Assembly (NCBI GenBank): GCA_020638975.1
Contig: JACKHN010000006.1
Span: 186,001 to 250,000 of the forward strand
Direction: 5' to 3'
Length of the DNA: 64,000 nt
DNA from: Planctomycetaceae bacterium
GTDB taxonomy: Bacteria > Planctomycetota > Planctomycetia > Pirellulales > Pirellulaceae
Shown here: in pieces, positions 17,162 through 26,549 of the stretch
Position numbering within the stretch: position 1 is the stretch's first letter
How the letters are laid out: every line of letters starts with the position of its first letter
Position numbers and translations under genes: made by a program
Notes under the pieces: model-generated
The model's input: the letters and a program-made list of their open reading frames with translations, nothing else
Told to the model about the DNA's origin: nothing
Databases searched by the model: none

Positions 17162-18475
17162 ATGTACCGGGTCGTTTGCTTGTTAACTGCGTGTGTTCTG
17201 TCGATGCCCAACGCGTTTGGTGCTGATCGTTGGCCCGAGTGGCGTGGGGAAACGGGGCAAGGCATCTCGCAAGCAAAAGACTTGCCCGTGCGTTGGAGCG
17301 AAGAGAAAGGTGTGGCCTGGAAAACAAAGGTGCCAGGACGCGGCTGGTCGACTCCCGTCATCGAGAACGGCCAGATTTGGTTGACCACCGCGCGCGACGA
17401 ACCTGCCAGCGAAGAAGAGATTGAACGACGGCGTAAGACGACGACCAACGGACAACCTCTGATCTTCTCCCGGTTCGTGAGTCTGCGCGCCGTCTGCGTC
17501 GATCTCGATACCGGAACATTATTGCGTGATCTCGAAGTCCTCTCTGAGCAGAATCCCGACTATATCCATCGAGAAAACACCTACGCCACTCCGACACCGA
17601 TCCTGGCGAACGGACGCCTGTATTGTCACTACGGTCCTTGTGGGATTGCCTGCCTCGATACCGATTCCGGTAAGGTCCTGTGGACCAATCGCTCCTTACG
17701 AGTGAAGCACGAGAACGGCCCCGGTAGCTCGCCCGTGCTTTGGCAAGACAAGTTGTTCATTCACTGCGATGGCATCGACGAGCAGTACCTTGTCGCGTTG
17801 AACAAGAACACCGGCGAGATTGCTTGGAAAACGAAGCGGTCAGGCGAGTTAAACGACAATCCACAACTTCGGAAGTCTTACGCGACTCCGTTGGTGACGG
17901 AAGTGAACGGCGAGACGCAGCTCGTGTCGCCCGCGGCCGATTGGGTCTATGGTTACGATTTGGACAGCGGCAAAGAATTGTGGCGACTGAACTACGGTGA
18001 GCTAGGGTTCTCCAACGCAGCTCGTCCCGTGGCCGGAAACGGATTGCTGTACATCGCCACCGGCTATATGAAGGCGAGCATGCTGGCCGTCCGAGTGACG
18101 AAGAGTGGCGACGAGCAGCAAGCGGAAATCGCTTGGCGTTGCACGAAGCAAGTCCCGAACGTGTCGTCGCCTTTGGTGATCGGCGACAGGATGTACTTCG
18201 TTTCCGACCAGGGCATTGCTTCGTGTCTCGATGCCCAGACGGGCGAGACGCATTGGACAGAACGAATCGGCAAGCATTTCTGGGCTTCGCCTTTATATGC
18301 CGATGGACGCATTTACTTCTTTGACCGAGACGGAACAACAACGGTCGTTGCTGCAGCCGACGAGTATGAGCGGTTGGCTATCAACAAACTCGATGGGGAA
18401 ATGCTGGCAACCGCCGCAGCCGTCGATCACGCACTCGTCCTGCGAACGGATAAGGCGTTGTATCGCGTGGAGTAG
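17162..18475 (+). CDS. PQQ-like beta-propeller repeat protein (exported)
   Basis: The protein is 437 residues with a signal peptide (VVCLLTACVLSMPNAFGAD). The mature part begins WPEWRGETGQG and continues with PQQ-type blades: GRLYCHYGPCGIACLDTDSGKVLWTN, YLVALNKNTGEIAWKT, WVYGYDLDSGKELWRLN and GIASCLDAQTGETHW. The repeated W-x-x-x-L-D-x-x-T-G-x-x-x-W pattern is the outer-membrane BamB/PQQ propeller motif. No dehydrogenase catalytic domain is present, so PQQ binding or enzymatic activity is doubtful. Proteins of this shape are numerous in planctomycetes and probably act as binding platforms. GGGAG precedes the ATG. Confidence 0.92.
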   Translation: MYRVVCLLTACVLSMPNAFGADRWPEWRGETGQGISQAKDLPVRWSEEKGVAWKTKVPGRGWSTPVIENGQIWLTTARDEPASEEEIERRRKTTTNGQPLIFSRFVSLRAVCVDLDTGTLLRDLEVLSEQNPDYIHRENTYATPTPILANGRLYCHYGPCGIACLDTDSGKVLWTNRSLRVKHENGPGSSPVLWQDKLFIHCDGIDEQYLVALNKNTGEIAWKTKRSGELNDNPQLRKSYATPLVTEVNGETQLVSPAADWVYGYDLDSGKELWRLNYGELGFSNAARPVAGNGLLYIATGYMKASMLAVRVTKSGDEQQAEIAWRCTKQVPNVSSPLVIGDRMYFVSDQGIASCLDAQTGETHWTERIGKHFWASPLYADGRIYFFDRDGTTTVVAAADEYERLAINKLDGEMLATAAAVDHALVLRTDKALYRVE

Positions 18476-18800
18476 CGTTCCCACTTTCCTGCTATACCGC
18501 GTGCGATTAATCGCTGGCACAAATTGATGTAGGTGGAAAGGGTAGTTGTTGGTGGAAATCGGTGCAGTTCCGGAGATTTCATCGGTTTGTTTGGTAGTGG
18601 AACAGCTTGGCGTGTTTTTCGTTGGACTCGGTTGGCAACCCGCATAATGAACATCTGTTATGGCAGGTTGCAAACCTGTCCTACGTCAAGCTGTACACCA
18701 CCAAACGTCTGCGTTGTTTGAGTCCGTTTCGCACTTCGGATATCTTAGGGCGACACGTACCACTTCCCCCACGCCTTCCCTCCTTTGCAAAGCGAACGCG
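18476..18800. other. Intergenic spacer with a small palindrome
   Basis: These 325 bases separate the PQQ-like gene from the second PSD1 gene. I see no coding region. The small palindrome CAGGTTGCAAACCTG (18664-18678) is followed by TCCTACG, the same edge motif seen beside other palindromes in the window. A frame open upstream of the PSD1 start runs through it but has no homology signal. Confidence 0.6.
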
Positions 18801-21296
18801 ATGAAACGGCTGTCGACAAAGCGGATGCTGGTAATTGTTTTGCTGTTTGCTTGTCGAGTGATCGGCGCGGACGAAATTGATTACCTCCGCGACGTCAAGC
18901 CGATTCTCACGAACCACTGTGTAAAGTGCCATAGCGCAAAGAAACAAGAATCGGGATTGCGACTTGACCTGGGCGGTGGAGTGCTGCGAGGTGGTGACGG
19001 GGGGCCGGTTGTCGTCGCTGGACAGGTCGCGCGAAGCCGTCTGATTCACATCATCAAGGGTGAGGATGAGGATGTTGGATTGATGCCGCCCGAAGGCGAG
19101 CAGCTGAGCCAGGACGAGATTACCAAGATCGAAGCTTGGATCGCCGCCGGTGCGAAAGTGTCCGAGGGCGAGATGAGGTTGGCCATCGAGCCCGATCATT
19201 GGGCGTTTCAGAAGCCCGTTCGTTCTGCATTGCCCGACTGTAAGGACTCGGCGTCGAGCGGTAACGCCATTGATCGCTTTGTTTTGGCGAGGCTCGATGC
19301 AGAGGGACTGACACCGTCGCCGCAAGCCGATCGAGCGACGTTGATCCGCCGGTTGAGCCTCGACTTGCTTGGCATTCCCCCAACTACCGCAGAAGTGGAT
19401 GCGTTCGTGGCTGACTCATGGCCGGAAGCGTACGAGCGGCTTGTTGAACGATTGCTGGCATCGCCAGCCTACGGCGAACGCTGGGGGCGGCATTGGCTTG
19501 ACCTCGCTCGGTACGCGGATAGCAACGGCTTCACGCGCGACTTTGGCCGTGAGATGTGGAAGTATCGCGACTGGGTCATCGCAGCCGTGAATGCCGGGAT
19601 GCCCTTCGATCAGTTTACGATCGAGCAGTTCGCTGGCGATATGTTGCCGAACCCAACGCTTGACCAATTGATCGCGACGGGCTTTCATCGCAACACGTTG
19701 ACCAACGATGAAGGCGGTACGGACCAAGAACAGTTTCGCATCGATGCGGTAGCCGATCGTGTTGATACGACGGGCGTCGCCTTTCTGGGTTTGACTTTGG
19801 GTTGCGCGCGCTGCCACCAACACAAGTACGACCCCATCAGCCAACGCGAGTACTATCAGATCTTTGCCTTTCTCAATAATTGCGAGGAGCCGAATATCGA
19901 CGCTCCTGCACCGTGGCAAATCGAGAGCGGAGTGGTTGACCGCAGAAACGAGATCCGCCAGCAAATTCAGCAACGCGAAGAAACTCTCGCGGCACAGGCA
20001 GAAGAGTTTACCAAGAAGCAACTCGAGTGGGAGGCCGCGGTCACGCCGAAGTTCTTCCGCACTTTGGACGGCCCAACGCAGATCGCTCTCGAAAAGAAAC
20101 TTGACGAGCGCGACGACGTACAAAGGAAGTTGATCGTCGAGTTGTACAAGCAGTCTGACGCAGCGCGTGAAGCGTTTCCGCTCGTCCAGCAAATCGCTGA
20201 TCTTAGAGCGAGCGAACCAAACATTCCCACCGCGATGATCTTGCGAGATAACACCGAACCACGAACAACGCACATCCATCGTCGGGGCAATTTTTTGGAT
20301 CTGGGTGATCGCGTCGAGCCGAAGGTGCCAAGTGCGTTGCATTCGCTTAAGGTCGAGTCGAGCGAAGCAACACGTCTCGACTTCGCTCGCTGGCTGGTCG
20401 ATGCCGACAATCCGCTAACCCCGCGAGTGATCGTCAATCGTTACTGGCAGCGATTCTTCGGACGCGGGATTGTCGAGACGGAGAACGATTTCGGCATTCA
20501 AGGCATTCCGCCGACACATCCCGAACTGCTCGATTGGCTGGCCGTCGAGTTTGTTCAATCCGGCTGGGATGTGAAAGCAATGCATCGCTTGATCGTGAAT
20601 TCGGCTACGTACCGCCAGGCATCTCGCCATCGTGTCGAACTCGACGAGGTCGATCCTGCCAACAAGCTGCTGGCACGTCAATCACGAATTCGGCTGGATG
20701 CAGAGATCATCCGCGACAATGCGCTGGCCGTCAGCGGCTTGCTCAGCCGCAAGATGGGCGGACCCAGCGTTCATCCTCCACAGCCGGACGGTATCTATGC
20801 CTTTACTCAAGATCAAAAACCTTGGGACACCGACACGAGCGAAGATCGCTATCGACGCGGCATGTACACCTACTTCTGGCGATCAAGTCCCTATCCGTCG
20901 CTGATGGCGTTCGACGCTCCCGAAGCCAATGTCACGTGTACGCGGCGAGTCCGTTCGAATACGCCGCTGCAATCGCTAACGCTGGCAAATGATATTCAAT
21001 TCATCGAGTGTGCTCGTGCGCTGGCTGACGGAGTACTGTCATCAGACTGCCAAGATGACCAACAACGAGCCGAATTGCTGTTTCGCCGCTGCTTCGCCCG
21101 TCGGACGAATGAACGAGAGCGGTCGCGGTTAATGGAGTTAGTCGCTACTCAACGGGACGCGTTCTCAAATGATTCAGGTGCTGCGACCACGCTAATCGGC
21201 GGCGAGAAGCCTCGCAGCAACGACATTGAACTCGCCGCTTGGACTGCAGCCTCGCGGGTTCTAATCAACTTGGATGAGTTTATTACGAGAGAGTGA
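18801..21296 (+). CDS. PSD1 and planctomycete cytochrome c domain protein (second copy)
   Basis: The protein is about 831 residues with the same PSCyt1-PSCyt2-PSD1 order as the protein at 5795-8266. ATG 18801 gives a signal peptide (MLVIVLLFACRVIGAD) followed at once by DYLRDVKPILTNHCVKCH, the first heme motif. The PSCyt2/DUF1549 part shows IDRFVLARLDAEGL, WGRHWLDLARYADSNG and a second CxxCH in GCARCHQHKYDP. The C-terminal PSD1/DUF1553 region carries NPLTPRVIVNRYWQRFFGRGIV and ANVTCTRRVRSNTPLQSL. Upstream in-frame starts would add about 47 residues without a recognisable domain. Its DUF1501 partner (21345-22787) lies immediately downstream but on the opposite strand, unlike the usual operon order. 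It probably acts in the periplasm, with function unknown. Confidence 0.94.
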   Translation: MKRLSTKRMLVIVLLFACRVIGADEIDYLRDVKPILTNHCVKCHSAKKQESGLRLDLGGGVLRGGDGGPVVVAGQVARSRLIHIIKGEDEDVGLMPPEGEQLSQDEITKIEAWIAAGAKVSEGEMRLAIEPDHWAFQKPVRSALPDCKDSASSGNAIDRFVLARLDAEGLTPSPQADRATLIRRLSLDLLGIPPTTAEVDAFVADSWPEAYERLVERLLASPAYGERWGRHWLDLARYADSNGFTRDFGREMWKYRDWVIAAVNAGMPFDQFTIEQFAGDMLPNPTLDQLIATGFHRNTLTNDEGGTDQEQFRIDAVADRVDTTGVAFLGLTLGCARCHQHKYDPISQREYYQIFAFLNNCEEPNIDAPAPWQIESGVVDRRNEIRQQIQQREETLAAQAEEFTKKQLEWEAAVTPKFFRTLDGPTQIALEKKLDERDDVQRKLIVELYKQSDAAREAFPLVQQIADLRASEPNIPTAMILRDNTEPRTTHIHRRGNFLDLGDRVEPKVPSALHSLKVESSEATRLDFARWLVDADNPLTPRVIVNRYWQRFFGRGIVETENDFGIQGIPPTHPELLDWLAVEFVQSGWDVKAMHRLIVNSATYRQASRHRVELDEVDPANKLLARQSRIRLDAEIIRDNALAVSGLLSRKMGGPSVHPPQPDGIYAFTQDQKPWDTDTSEDRYRRGMYTYFWRSSPYPSLMAFDAPEANVTCTRRVRSNTPLQSLTLANDIQFIECARALADGVLSSDCQDDQQRAELLFRRCFARRTNERERSRLMELVATQRDAFSNDSGAATTLIGGEKPRSNDIELAAWTAASRVLINLDEFITRE

Positions 21297-21344
21297 AACT
21301 TTGTTCCGGAAGCACTCGAACGTCTCGTCACTCTGGATAAGCGG

Positions 21345-22787
21345 TTAAACCAGGAGCTTCTCGACAACGTGGCCACCGACGTCCGTTAATCGAAAGTCGC
21401 GACCTTGAAAGCGAAACGTAAGTGCCAAGTGGTCCAAGCCCATGAGGTGGAGAATCGTGGCTTGTAAATCGTGGACGTGAATCTGATCTTCCACCGCAAA
21501 GTAGCCCAGTTCATCCGTCTTGCCGATCGAGATTCCTGGCTTGACGCCACCTCCTGCCATCCACATCGTAAAGGCTTCGATATGATGGTCGCGACCGAGA
21601 AAGTCACGCGGCTCGCCTTGCGGCGTCCGCCCAAACTCGCCGCCCCAAATGACAAGCGTGTCGTCCAACATGCCGAGACGTTTCAGGTCCTTCACCAATG
21701 CAGCCGCAGGTTGATCGACTTCCTTGCAGACTTTGTCGAGTGTCCCGTTCAGTTCCGTATCCGGATTGCCGTGGTGATCCCAGTCGGTGTGGTACAGTTG
21801 CACGAACCTCGTGCCGCGTTGAACCAGTCGACGAGCCAGAAGACAATTATTCGCGAACGAAGGCGTTGACGGATCGGCACCGTACAAGTCAATCGTCTCT
21901 TGCGTTTCGTCCGTGATGTCCATCAATTCGGGAGCACTCGATTGCATTCGATATGCCATCTCGTAGGCCGCGATACGCGTTGCGATCTCGGGATCGCTGG
22001 TATCCGCGAGTCGTATCCGATTGAAATCATTGACGGCTTGAATGAATTCGCCTTGTCTCGCGACGTCGATTCCAGCCGGGTTCTCCAAGTTCAGGATCGG
22101 CGCGCCTTTGCCACGGAAAGGGACGCCTTGATAGGTTGTTGGCAAGAAGCCGCTGCCCCAGTTCGGCGAGCCGCCGCGCGGGCCTCGCGGGCCGGACTGC
22201 AACACAACAAAGCCTGGCAAATCGCTCGCTTCGCTACCGATCCCGTAGGTAATCCAAGCTCCCATGCTCGGTCGCCCAAAGCGGCTTGATCCTGTGTTGA
22301 GGAAAAACTTCGCCGGCCCGTGGTTGAAGGAATCGGTCCGAAGACTTTTCAGGACCGCAATGTCATCCGAGATGGATGCGATATGCGGCAGACACTCGGA
22401 AACAGTCTGACCGCTTGCACCATGCTGGTCGAATTTGCGTCGTGTGCCGAGTAGTCTTGCATCTTTTTTGATGAAGGCGAAGCGTTGGTTTTCTACATAC
22501 GACTCTGGAATCACTTGCCCATCGAGTTGCTGCAATTTCGGTTTGGGATCGAACAACTCCAACTGACTTGGCCCACCGGCCATAAACAAGAAGATCACGT
22601 TCTTCGCACGCGGCGTGAAGTGCGGCTTCTTGGGCGCGAGCGGATTTTTCGAGTTCTCTGTCGATTCGGCGCCGAGCAGTCCATCGCGCGTCAGCATCGA
22701 ACCAAGAGCCATCGCGCCCAAACCAACGCGACAGTCCTGGAAGAAATGGCGTCGGGTTTGTCGAAGGAGGAGTTGGGTTGTATTCAT
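21345..22787 (-). CDS. DUF1501 domain protein (second copy)
   Basis: The protein is about 480 residues. ATG 22787 is preferred because the protein then begins MNTTQLLLRQTRRHFFQDC, a twin-arginine-like leader (TRRHFFQ) followed by a hydrophobic stretch (VGLGAMALGSMLT). A start nine codons earlier is possible. Family landmarks are KNVIFLFMAGGPSQLELFDPKP, SFNHGPAKFFLNTGSSRFGRPSMGAW and VIWGGEFGRTPQGEPRDFLGRDHHIEAF. It converges with the PSD1 gene 18801-21296, with only 48 nt between the stop codons. The two probably still work together as in other planctomycetes, but would need separate promoters. Confidence 0.92.
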   Translation of the reverse strand: MNTTQLLLRQTRRHFFQDCRVGLGAMALGSMLTRDGLLGAESTENSKNPLAPKKPHFTPRAKNVIFLFMAGGPSQLELFDPKPKLQQLDGQVIPESYVENQRFAFIKKDARLLGTRRKFDQHGASGQTVSECLPHIASISDDIAVLKSLRTDSFNHGPAKFFLNTGSSRFGRPSMGAWITYGIGSEASDLPGFVVLQSGPRGPRGGSPNWGSGFLPTTYQGVPFRGKGAPILNLENPAGIDVARQGEFIQAVNDFNRIRLADTSDPEIATRIAAYEMAYRMQSSAPELMDITDETQETIDLYGADPSTPSFANNCLLARRLVQRGTRFVQLYHTDWDHHGNPDTELNGTLDKVCKEVDQPAAALVKDLKRLGMLDDTLVIWGGEFGRTPQGEPRDFLGRDHHIEAFTMWMAGGGVKPGISIGKTDELGYFAVEDQIHVHDLQATILHLMGLDHLALTFRFQGRDFRLTDVGGHVVEKLLV

Positions 22788-22881
22788 CGTGTGACCCGTA
22801 CAAAGCGTTGCCACGGTCAGGTTTCAACTACTCGCCTATTCTAGCCGACGCGTCCGATGCTTGCTCGCGTTATCATCTGTC

Positions 22882-22981
22882 GGTAGTGGTACAGTTTACC
22901 GTAAGTCGGGCACTCCGGCCCGACACGAGACGGCCAAGAGTGGCCGTCCTACTTTCAGAAATCTCAAACTGTACCACTACC
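22882..22981. repeat. 100-bp compound palindromic element
   Basis: A perfect 16-bp inverted repeat (GGTAGTGGTACAGTTT at 22882-22897 and its complement at 22966-22981) encloses two further hairpins: GTCGGGC/GCCCGAC and GACGGCC/GGCCGTC. TCCTAC follows the second inner hairpin. There is no coding capacity. It lies upstream of the DUF1501 gene and downstream of the sulfatase gene. It could be a miniature non-autonomous element with a repeat nested inside it, or a structured terminator region. Confidence 0.7.
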
Positions 22982-23030
22982 CATTTGTCGATCGCAAATC
23001 TGAAAACGACCGCAATGCGTGCCGAACAGG

Positions 23031-24458
23031 TCACCGCCAATCCTGCGTCCAAGCGGCCGTTGTGATTCCGCTCCGAATCCGCCACTCGCGAAGGACGCCA
23101 AGCAATTCCTGCTTCATGCTCGCGCCTTTCGGATCGGACCACAAGTTTCTCACCTCGTTGGGGTCGTGAATCATATCGAACAGTTGGCCGTAGGGTTCGT
23201 CGAGGAAGTGTACGAGCTTCCAAGCCTTATTGCGAACCATGGTCATGAACTCGCAACCCGTCAGAATGCCGTCCTTAATTTGCTCGGCAAAGACGAAGTT
23301 GCGTCCGCTCCAATCGGCTCCTTCCAACGCGTCGAGCATTGAAACCGCCTCTAACGTGGGCGGCACCTCGATACCGGCGAGCTCGAGAATGGTTGGCCCG
23401 AGGTCCATTTGCTGGCACAACGCGTCGACGGTCCGAGCAGGGAAGCGTCCCGGAGCCCAAACGGTTAACGGGATGCGCGTGATCAGGTCGTACATGGTCC
23501 ACTTCTGGCTGTGCCCATGATCGGTCAAGCAGTCGCCGTGATCAGAGGTGAAGATGATGATCGAGTTATCGAGATAGCCATTTCTTTCCAAGGCTTCCAG
23601 AATTTGGCCGACCTTCTCGTCGATCATCGTGACGTTGGCGAGATAGTAGGCGCGTTGGAGATGGCGTTGCTCGCGTGTCGGATTCAATTCGAGGACGACC
23701 GAATCATGATCGACTTCGTTGTTATGCTCTCGTAACTCTTTGAAAGCCGGCGGCTGGCCATCGAGCTCCTCCTGCGTGACCTCAATCAGTGGCAGATCTT
23801 TCTTTAGATAAGGATCGGCGTAACGAGGCACGGGGTCGTAAGGCGGATGCGGCCCCGGGAAGCCGATTTGCAAAAAGAGCGGTTCAGATTTCGGATAGCT
23901 ATCGATCCACCAAGTTGCCATGTCGCCGACAAAGTTGTCCGGGTGCGTGTCTTCTGGGAGTTCCCATTCGAACGCACCGAGCCGACTGCGGTAGTCTGCG
24001 CGCTTGCGATACATCTCTCGCTGCTGTTTGATCAGGCCACGAAACCGCAGTGCCTTGTCCCACTCGTCGAAGTAATACCGGCCTTCAAGGTAGCGGTCTT
24101 TGTTCTCGACGACATACCGCTCGTCGAATCCAAGCTCTGTTTCGAAGGGCCAGGTGTGCATCTTGCCGACGTTCGTGCAGTGATACCCGGCGTCATTCAG
24201 CAATTCAATCCAAGAACGCCGCCAGCGATCGGCGTTCTTTAAGATTCCGGTGGTATGCGGATAGTAGCCCTTAAAGAGACTCGCCCTGGCCGGCGCACAA
24301 GACGCGGCCGTTACGTGACAGTCCGTGAACGTAACTCCCTCGGTAAACAACCGGTCGAGGTTCGGCGTGTCCATGTAGTCGAAGCCGAGTGCGCGGATCG
24401 TGTCATAGCGTTGTTGATCGGTGATAATGAAGATGATGTTGGGGCGAGGGTCGGCCAC
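23031..24458 (-). CDS. Type I sulfatase (formylglycine-dependent)
   Basis: The protein is 475 residues. Sulfatases hydrolyse sulfate esters using a formylglycine made from Cys or Ser in a C/S-x-P-x-R motif; here it is Cys54 in CAPAR. The N-terminal metal-site block is RPNIIFIITDQQRYD, and later metal/active-site blocks are VGKMHTWPFE, FTSDHGDCLTDHG and KWTMYDLITRIPL. There is no clear signal peptide on the GTG start at 24458, which is preceded by GGAGA at good spacing, so it may be cytoplasmic or the leader may be cryptic. Planctomycetes use large sulfatase sets on sulfated algal polysaccharides, but the substrate here is not deducible. Maturation needs a formylglycine-generating or anSME enzyme, which is absent from the window. 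Confidence 0.94.
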   Translation of the reverse strand: MADPRPNIIFIITDQQRYDTIRALGFDYMDTPNLDRLFTEGVTFTDCHVTAASCAPARASLFKGYYPHTTGILKNADRWRRSWIELLNDAGYHCTNVGKMHTWPFETELGFDERYVVENKDRYLEGRYYFDEWDKALRFRGLIKQQREMYRKRADYRSRLGAFEWELPEDTHPDNFVGDMATWWIDSYPKSEPLFLQIGFPGPHPPYDPVPRYADPYLKKDLPLIEVTQEELDGQPPAFKELREHNNEVDHDSVVLELNPTREQRHLQRAYYLANVTMIDEKVGQILEALERNGYLDNSIIIFTSDHGDCLTDHGHSQKWTMYDLITRIPLTVWAPGRFPARTVDALCQQMDLGPTILELAGIEVPPTLEAVSMLDALEGADWSGRNFVFAEQIKDGILTGCEFMTMVRNKAWKLVHFLDEPYGQLFDMIHDPNEVRNLWSDPKGASMKQELLGVLREWRIRSGITTAAWTQDWR

Positions 24459-24534
24459 GCGAAATTCTCCGCTTGCGGAAGCTTGGATGGGCTGAGGCAG
24501 TTCTTCAGCCTAGCCGATTGCCTGCCGGACACAA

Positions 24535-24585
24535 CCGCCGAGAAACTTCCGCTGCCTTCGGTGACATCGGAAGTTTTCTCGGCGG
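24535..24585 (-). terminator. Hairpin, likely terminator after the DUF1559 gene
   Basis: Arms CCGCCGAGAAACTTCCG (24535-24551) and CGGAAGTTTTCTCGGCGG (24568-24585) pair over 17 bp with one bulged base. The hairpin lies 25 nt beyond the stop of the minus-strand gene 24610-25554. No U-tract follows, so termination is inferred from position and stability only. Confidence 0.55.
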
Positions 24586-24609
24586 CAATCTAGGGCCGAC
24601 ACGTTTCAC

Positions 24610-25554
24610 CTACGGACTGACGGGATTTCCGTCGGCGCGCTCGCCGAGCCAACGGAAAGTGTTGTAATCGATCGTCTCGGCCAGGAAGTGAACCGAACCA
24701 TCGCAGGCAACGAAGTTGATTCCGCCAGGATGGAGGCTCGAGAAATTCACGATGTGATTCGTGTTATTCGGCGTGTGGTGCATCGCCATCATGCCCATCA
24801 TGGCTGGCTGACCGACATGGCCGAGAACAAGCGAGCCAGCTCCTTCGGTCATGGCCATCATGCCGGCTGGTCGCACGGCACCCGGGATCGCCGCGTACCA
24901 GGTCGAATGTGCATCCACGATCGGACCTCCCGCGACAAATCGATGACGCTGAGTTCGCTCGCCGATCATGATCGTGTTCGCCGTTCCATCAAGAATGTCT
25001 CGCATCCGGACATCGCTGTTGCGGTAGAAGATGCCGGGGCCCATAGGACGACCGGGCGTCATCGTCACATTTCCATAACCCAGGATGCCAACATAATTCG
25101 CGGTCGCAAGGTCGTAGCTCGTGCCACCACTTGTCACCGTGAACGTATCGGTTCCGGTGTCGGATGGACAGCGGAATCCAGGCAACTTCTCGGCGCCGAA
25201 GAGGAGGTTACTAGGGTCACGACAATCCAACTTGAAATCAATCTGGTCAGCGAGTGCCGTCTGTTCGATGAACGGCAACATTAGCGCTCCCCAGGCGAAT
25301 CCGTGCCCCGTTTCTGCAGATGCCGGTGCGGTATCGGCGACGTTGTTCGCCAAGTATCCGGACGGAAAGACCTTGAAGGTGTCGTGGTAATTGTGAAGGG
25401 AAAGCCCCAGTTGCTTGAGGTTATTTGTACAGCTCATTCGTCGCGCTGCTTCTCGGGCCGCTTGGACCGCCGGCAACAGCAAAGCTACCAAGATGCCGAT
25501 GATGGCGATCACGACGAGTAATTCAACTAACGTAAATCCATGACGTCTCTTCAT
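24610..25554 (-). CDS. DUF1559 prepilin-type protein
   Basis: The protein is about 314 residues and begins MKRRHGFTLVELLVVIAI, a type IV prepilin/pseudopilin leader with the peptidase site before FTLVE and a single hydrophobic helix, followed by QAAREAARRMSC. The remainder is the DUF1559 (SBP_bac_10) domain, with NNLKQLGLSLHNYHDT near the start and FSSLHPGGINFVACDGSVHFL near the end, where the family characteristically has HPGG...DGSV. ATG 25554 is supported by AGGAG upstream. An open frame to 25764 would overlap the neighbouring gene. It is the last gene of a minus-strand group with another DUF1559 gene and a DUF4198-like gene. Processing by a prepilin peptidase and assembly at the envelope are likely; the function of the family is unknown. 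Confidence 0.93.
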   Translation of the reverse strand: MKRRHGFTLVELLVVIAIIGILVALLLPAVQAAREAARRMSCTNNLKQLGLSLHNYHDTFKVFPSGYLANNVADTAPASAETGHGFAWGALMLPFIEQTALADQIDFKLDCRDPSNLLFGAEKLPGFRCPSDTGTDTFTVTSGGTSYDLATANYVGILGYGNVTMTPGRPMGPGIFYRNSDVRMRDILDGTANTIMIGERTQRHRFVAGGPIVDAHSTWYAAIPGAVRPAGMMAMTEGAGSLVLGHVGQPAMMGMMAMHHTPNNTNHIVNFSSLHPGGINFVACDGSVHFLAETIDYNTFRWLGERADGNPVSP

Positions 25555-25723
25555 GGCAATTCTCCTGTAGGAAGTTCGACGGCGCGGTGGTGCCGGCTCG
25601 GGCAAACAAATCGGGCGAGCAGCTGCCCAAGCGATTTCGTGATGATCAGCGCGTACGACGAGTTTAGGGATTGCTTTAATCCTTGCTTCTGCCCTTTCAC
25701 CGATCGTTTGCGATTGATCAGAG

Positions 25724-26515
25724 TCACTCATTACAACACGGACAGATCTCGGGAACGTAAACAACGAGCGTTGCCGAGTACTTAGTGTTCTCGTAGCCTT
25801 CGCCGGAAGCTTCGGGTTCCTGTCGGTGCGTCACGACCAAGTAGACGTTACCGGTACGAGGAGTAAAACTGGCCAATCCTTGAGCATCGGTCGTTCTCTC
25901 AAACTCAGCGTCAAAGCCTTCCTCAAGGCTCTCGCCGCGAGGAATGAACGACACTTTCGCACCTGACCACGGCTTGCCTTGGTACAGGACTTGGACGTTG
26001 ATCGGCTGGCCAGGGCCCATCGGAACCACGGGGTTTGTCGTCGGAACGATCTCTAATGCATGCCCTAGCGACTTATCGAAACCTGTTTGATCGCGTGCAA
26101 TCTTGTCGAGGCTGTCGCTGACAACGAACATTGCCTTGGCACTCTTGATCGATCGCGTAGGAGCATAACTAACGACTCGATCCGATGTATGAACTACCGT
26201 GTAAAGTCCCGGCTGCGCGGCCACGAACTTTCCCGACCAGTAACCTTCCTTGGGTGCGTAGCCGAGATCGGACAAGCCGGCTCGCAGGTCGTACTTCTTT
26301 CCCTCCGGTGCGAGCACCTGGATCGCGCAGTCTTTAGCATCGATCTTGCTCGCCAATTTGAAATCGCGATGATCGTTGCCGTGGTTTCCAAGTTTCAAGT
26401 CGATATGTACCGCGTCGCCAGATCGGACGAGATGTGAGTTTGTTTCGACCCAACTGTCGTGAGCGAGTGCCGGGCCAACGCCTAGCACCATGATGATGAT
26501 AATTCGCCAAGTCAT
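25724..26515 (-). CDS. DUF4198-like exported protein with C-terminal CPCC motif
   Basis: The protein is about 263 residues with a signal peptide (TWRIIIIMVLGVGPALAHDSW). The mature part begins HDSWVETNSHLVRSGDAVHIDLKLGNHGNDH and contains a C-terminal Ig-like beta domain (QPINVQVLYQGKPWSGAKVSFIPRG...TDAQGLASFTPRTGNVYLVVTH), the layout of DUF4198 proteins. Some relatives are accessory components of nickel/cobalt uptake. The sequence ends CPCCNE, a compact Cys cluster suited to metal binding. ATG 26515 gives the signal peptide; a start 16 codons earlier overlaps the DUF1559 gene. It lies 34 nt behind that gene and is probably cotranscribed with it. A role in metal handling is an inference. Confidence 0.85.
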   Translation of the reverse strand: MTWRIIIIMVLGVGPALAHDSWVETNSHLVRSGDAVHIDLKLGNHGNDHRDFKLASKIDAKDCAIQVLAPEGKKYDLRAGLSDLGYAPKEGYWSGKFVAAQPGLYTVVHTSDRVVSYAPTRSIKSAKAMFVVSDSLDKIARDQTGFDKSLGHALEIVPTTNPVVPMGPGQPINVQVLYQGKPWSGAKVSFIPRGESLEEGFDAEFERTTDAQGLASFTPRTGNVYLVVTHRQEPEASGEGYENTKYSATLVVYVPEICPCCNE

Positions 26516-26549
26516 GTTAAGACCTTTCGATCTAGTGTGATTTCTAAAG

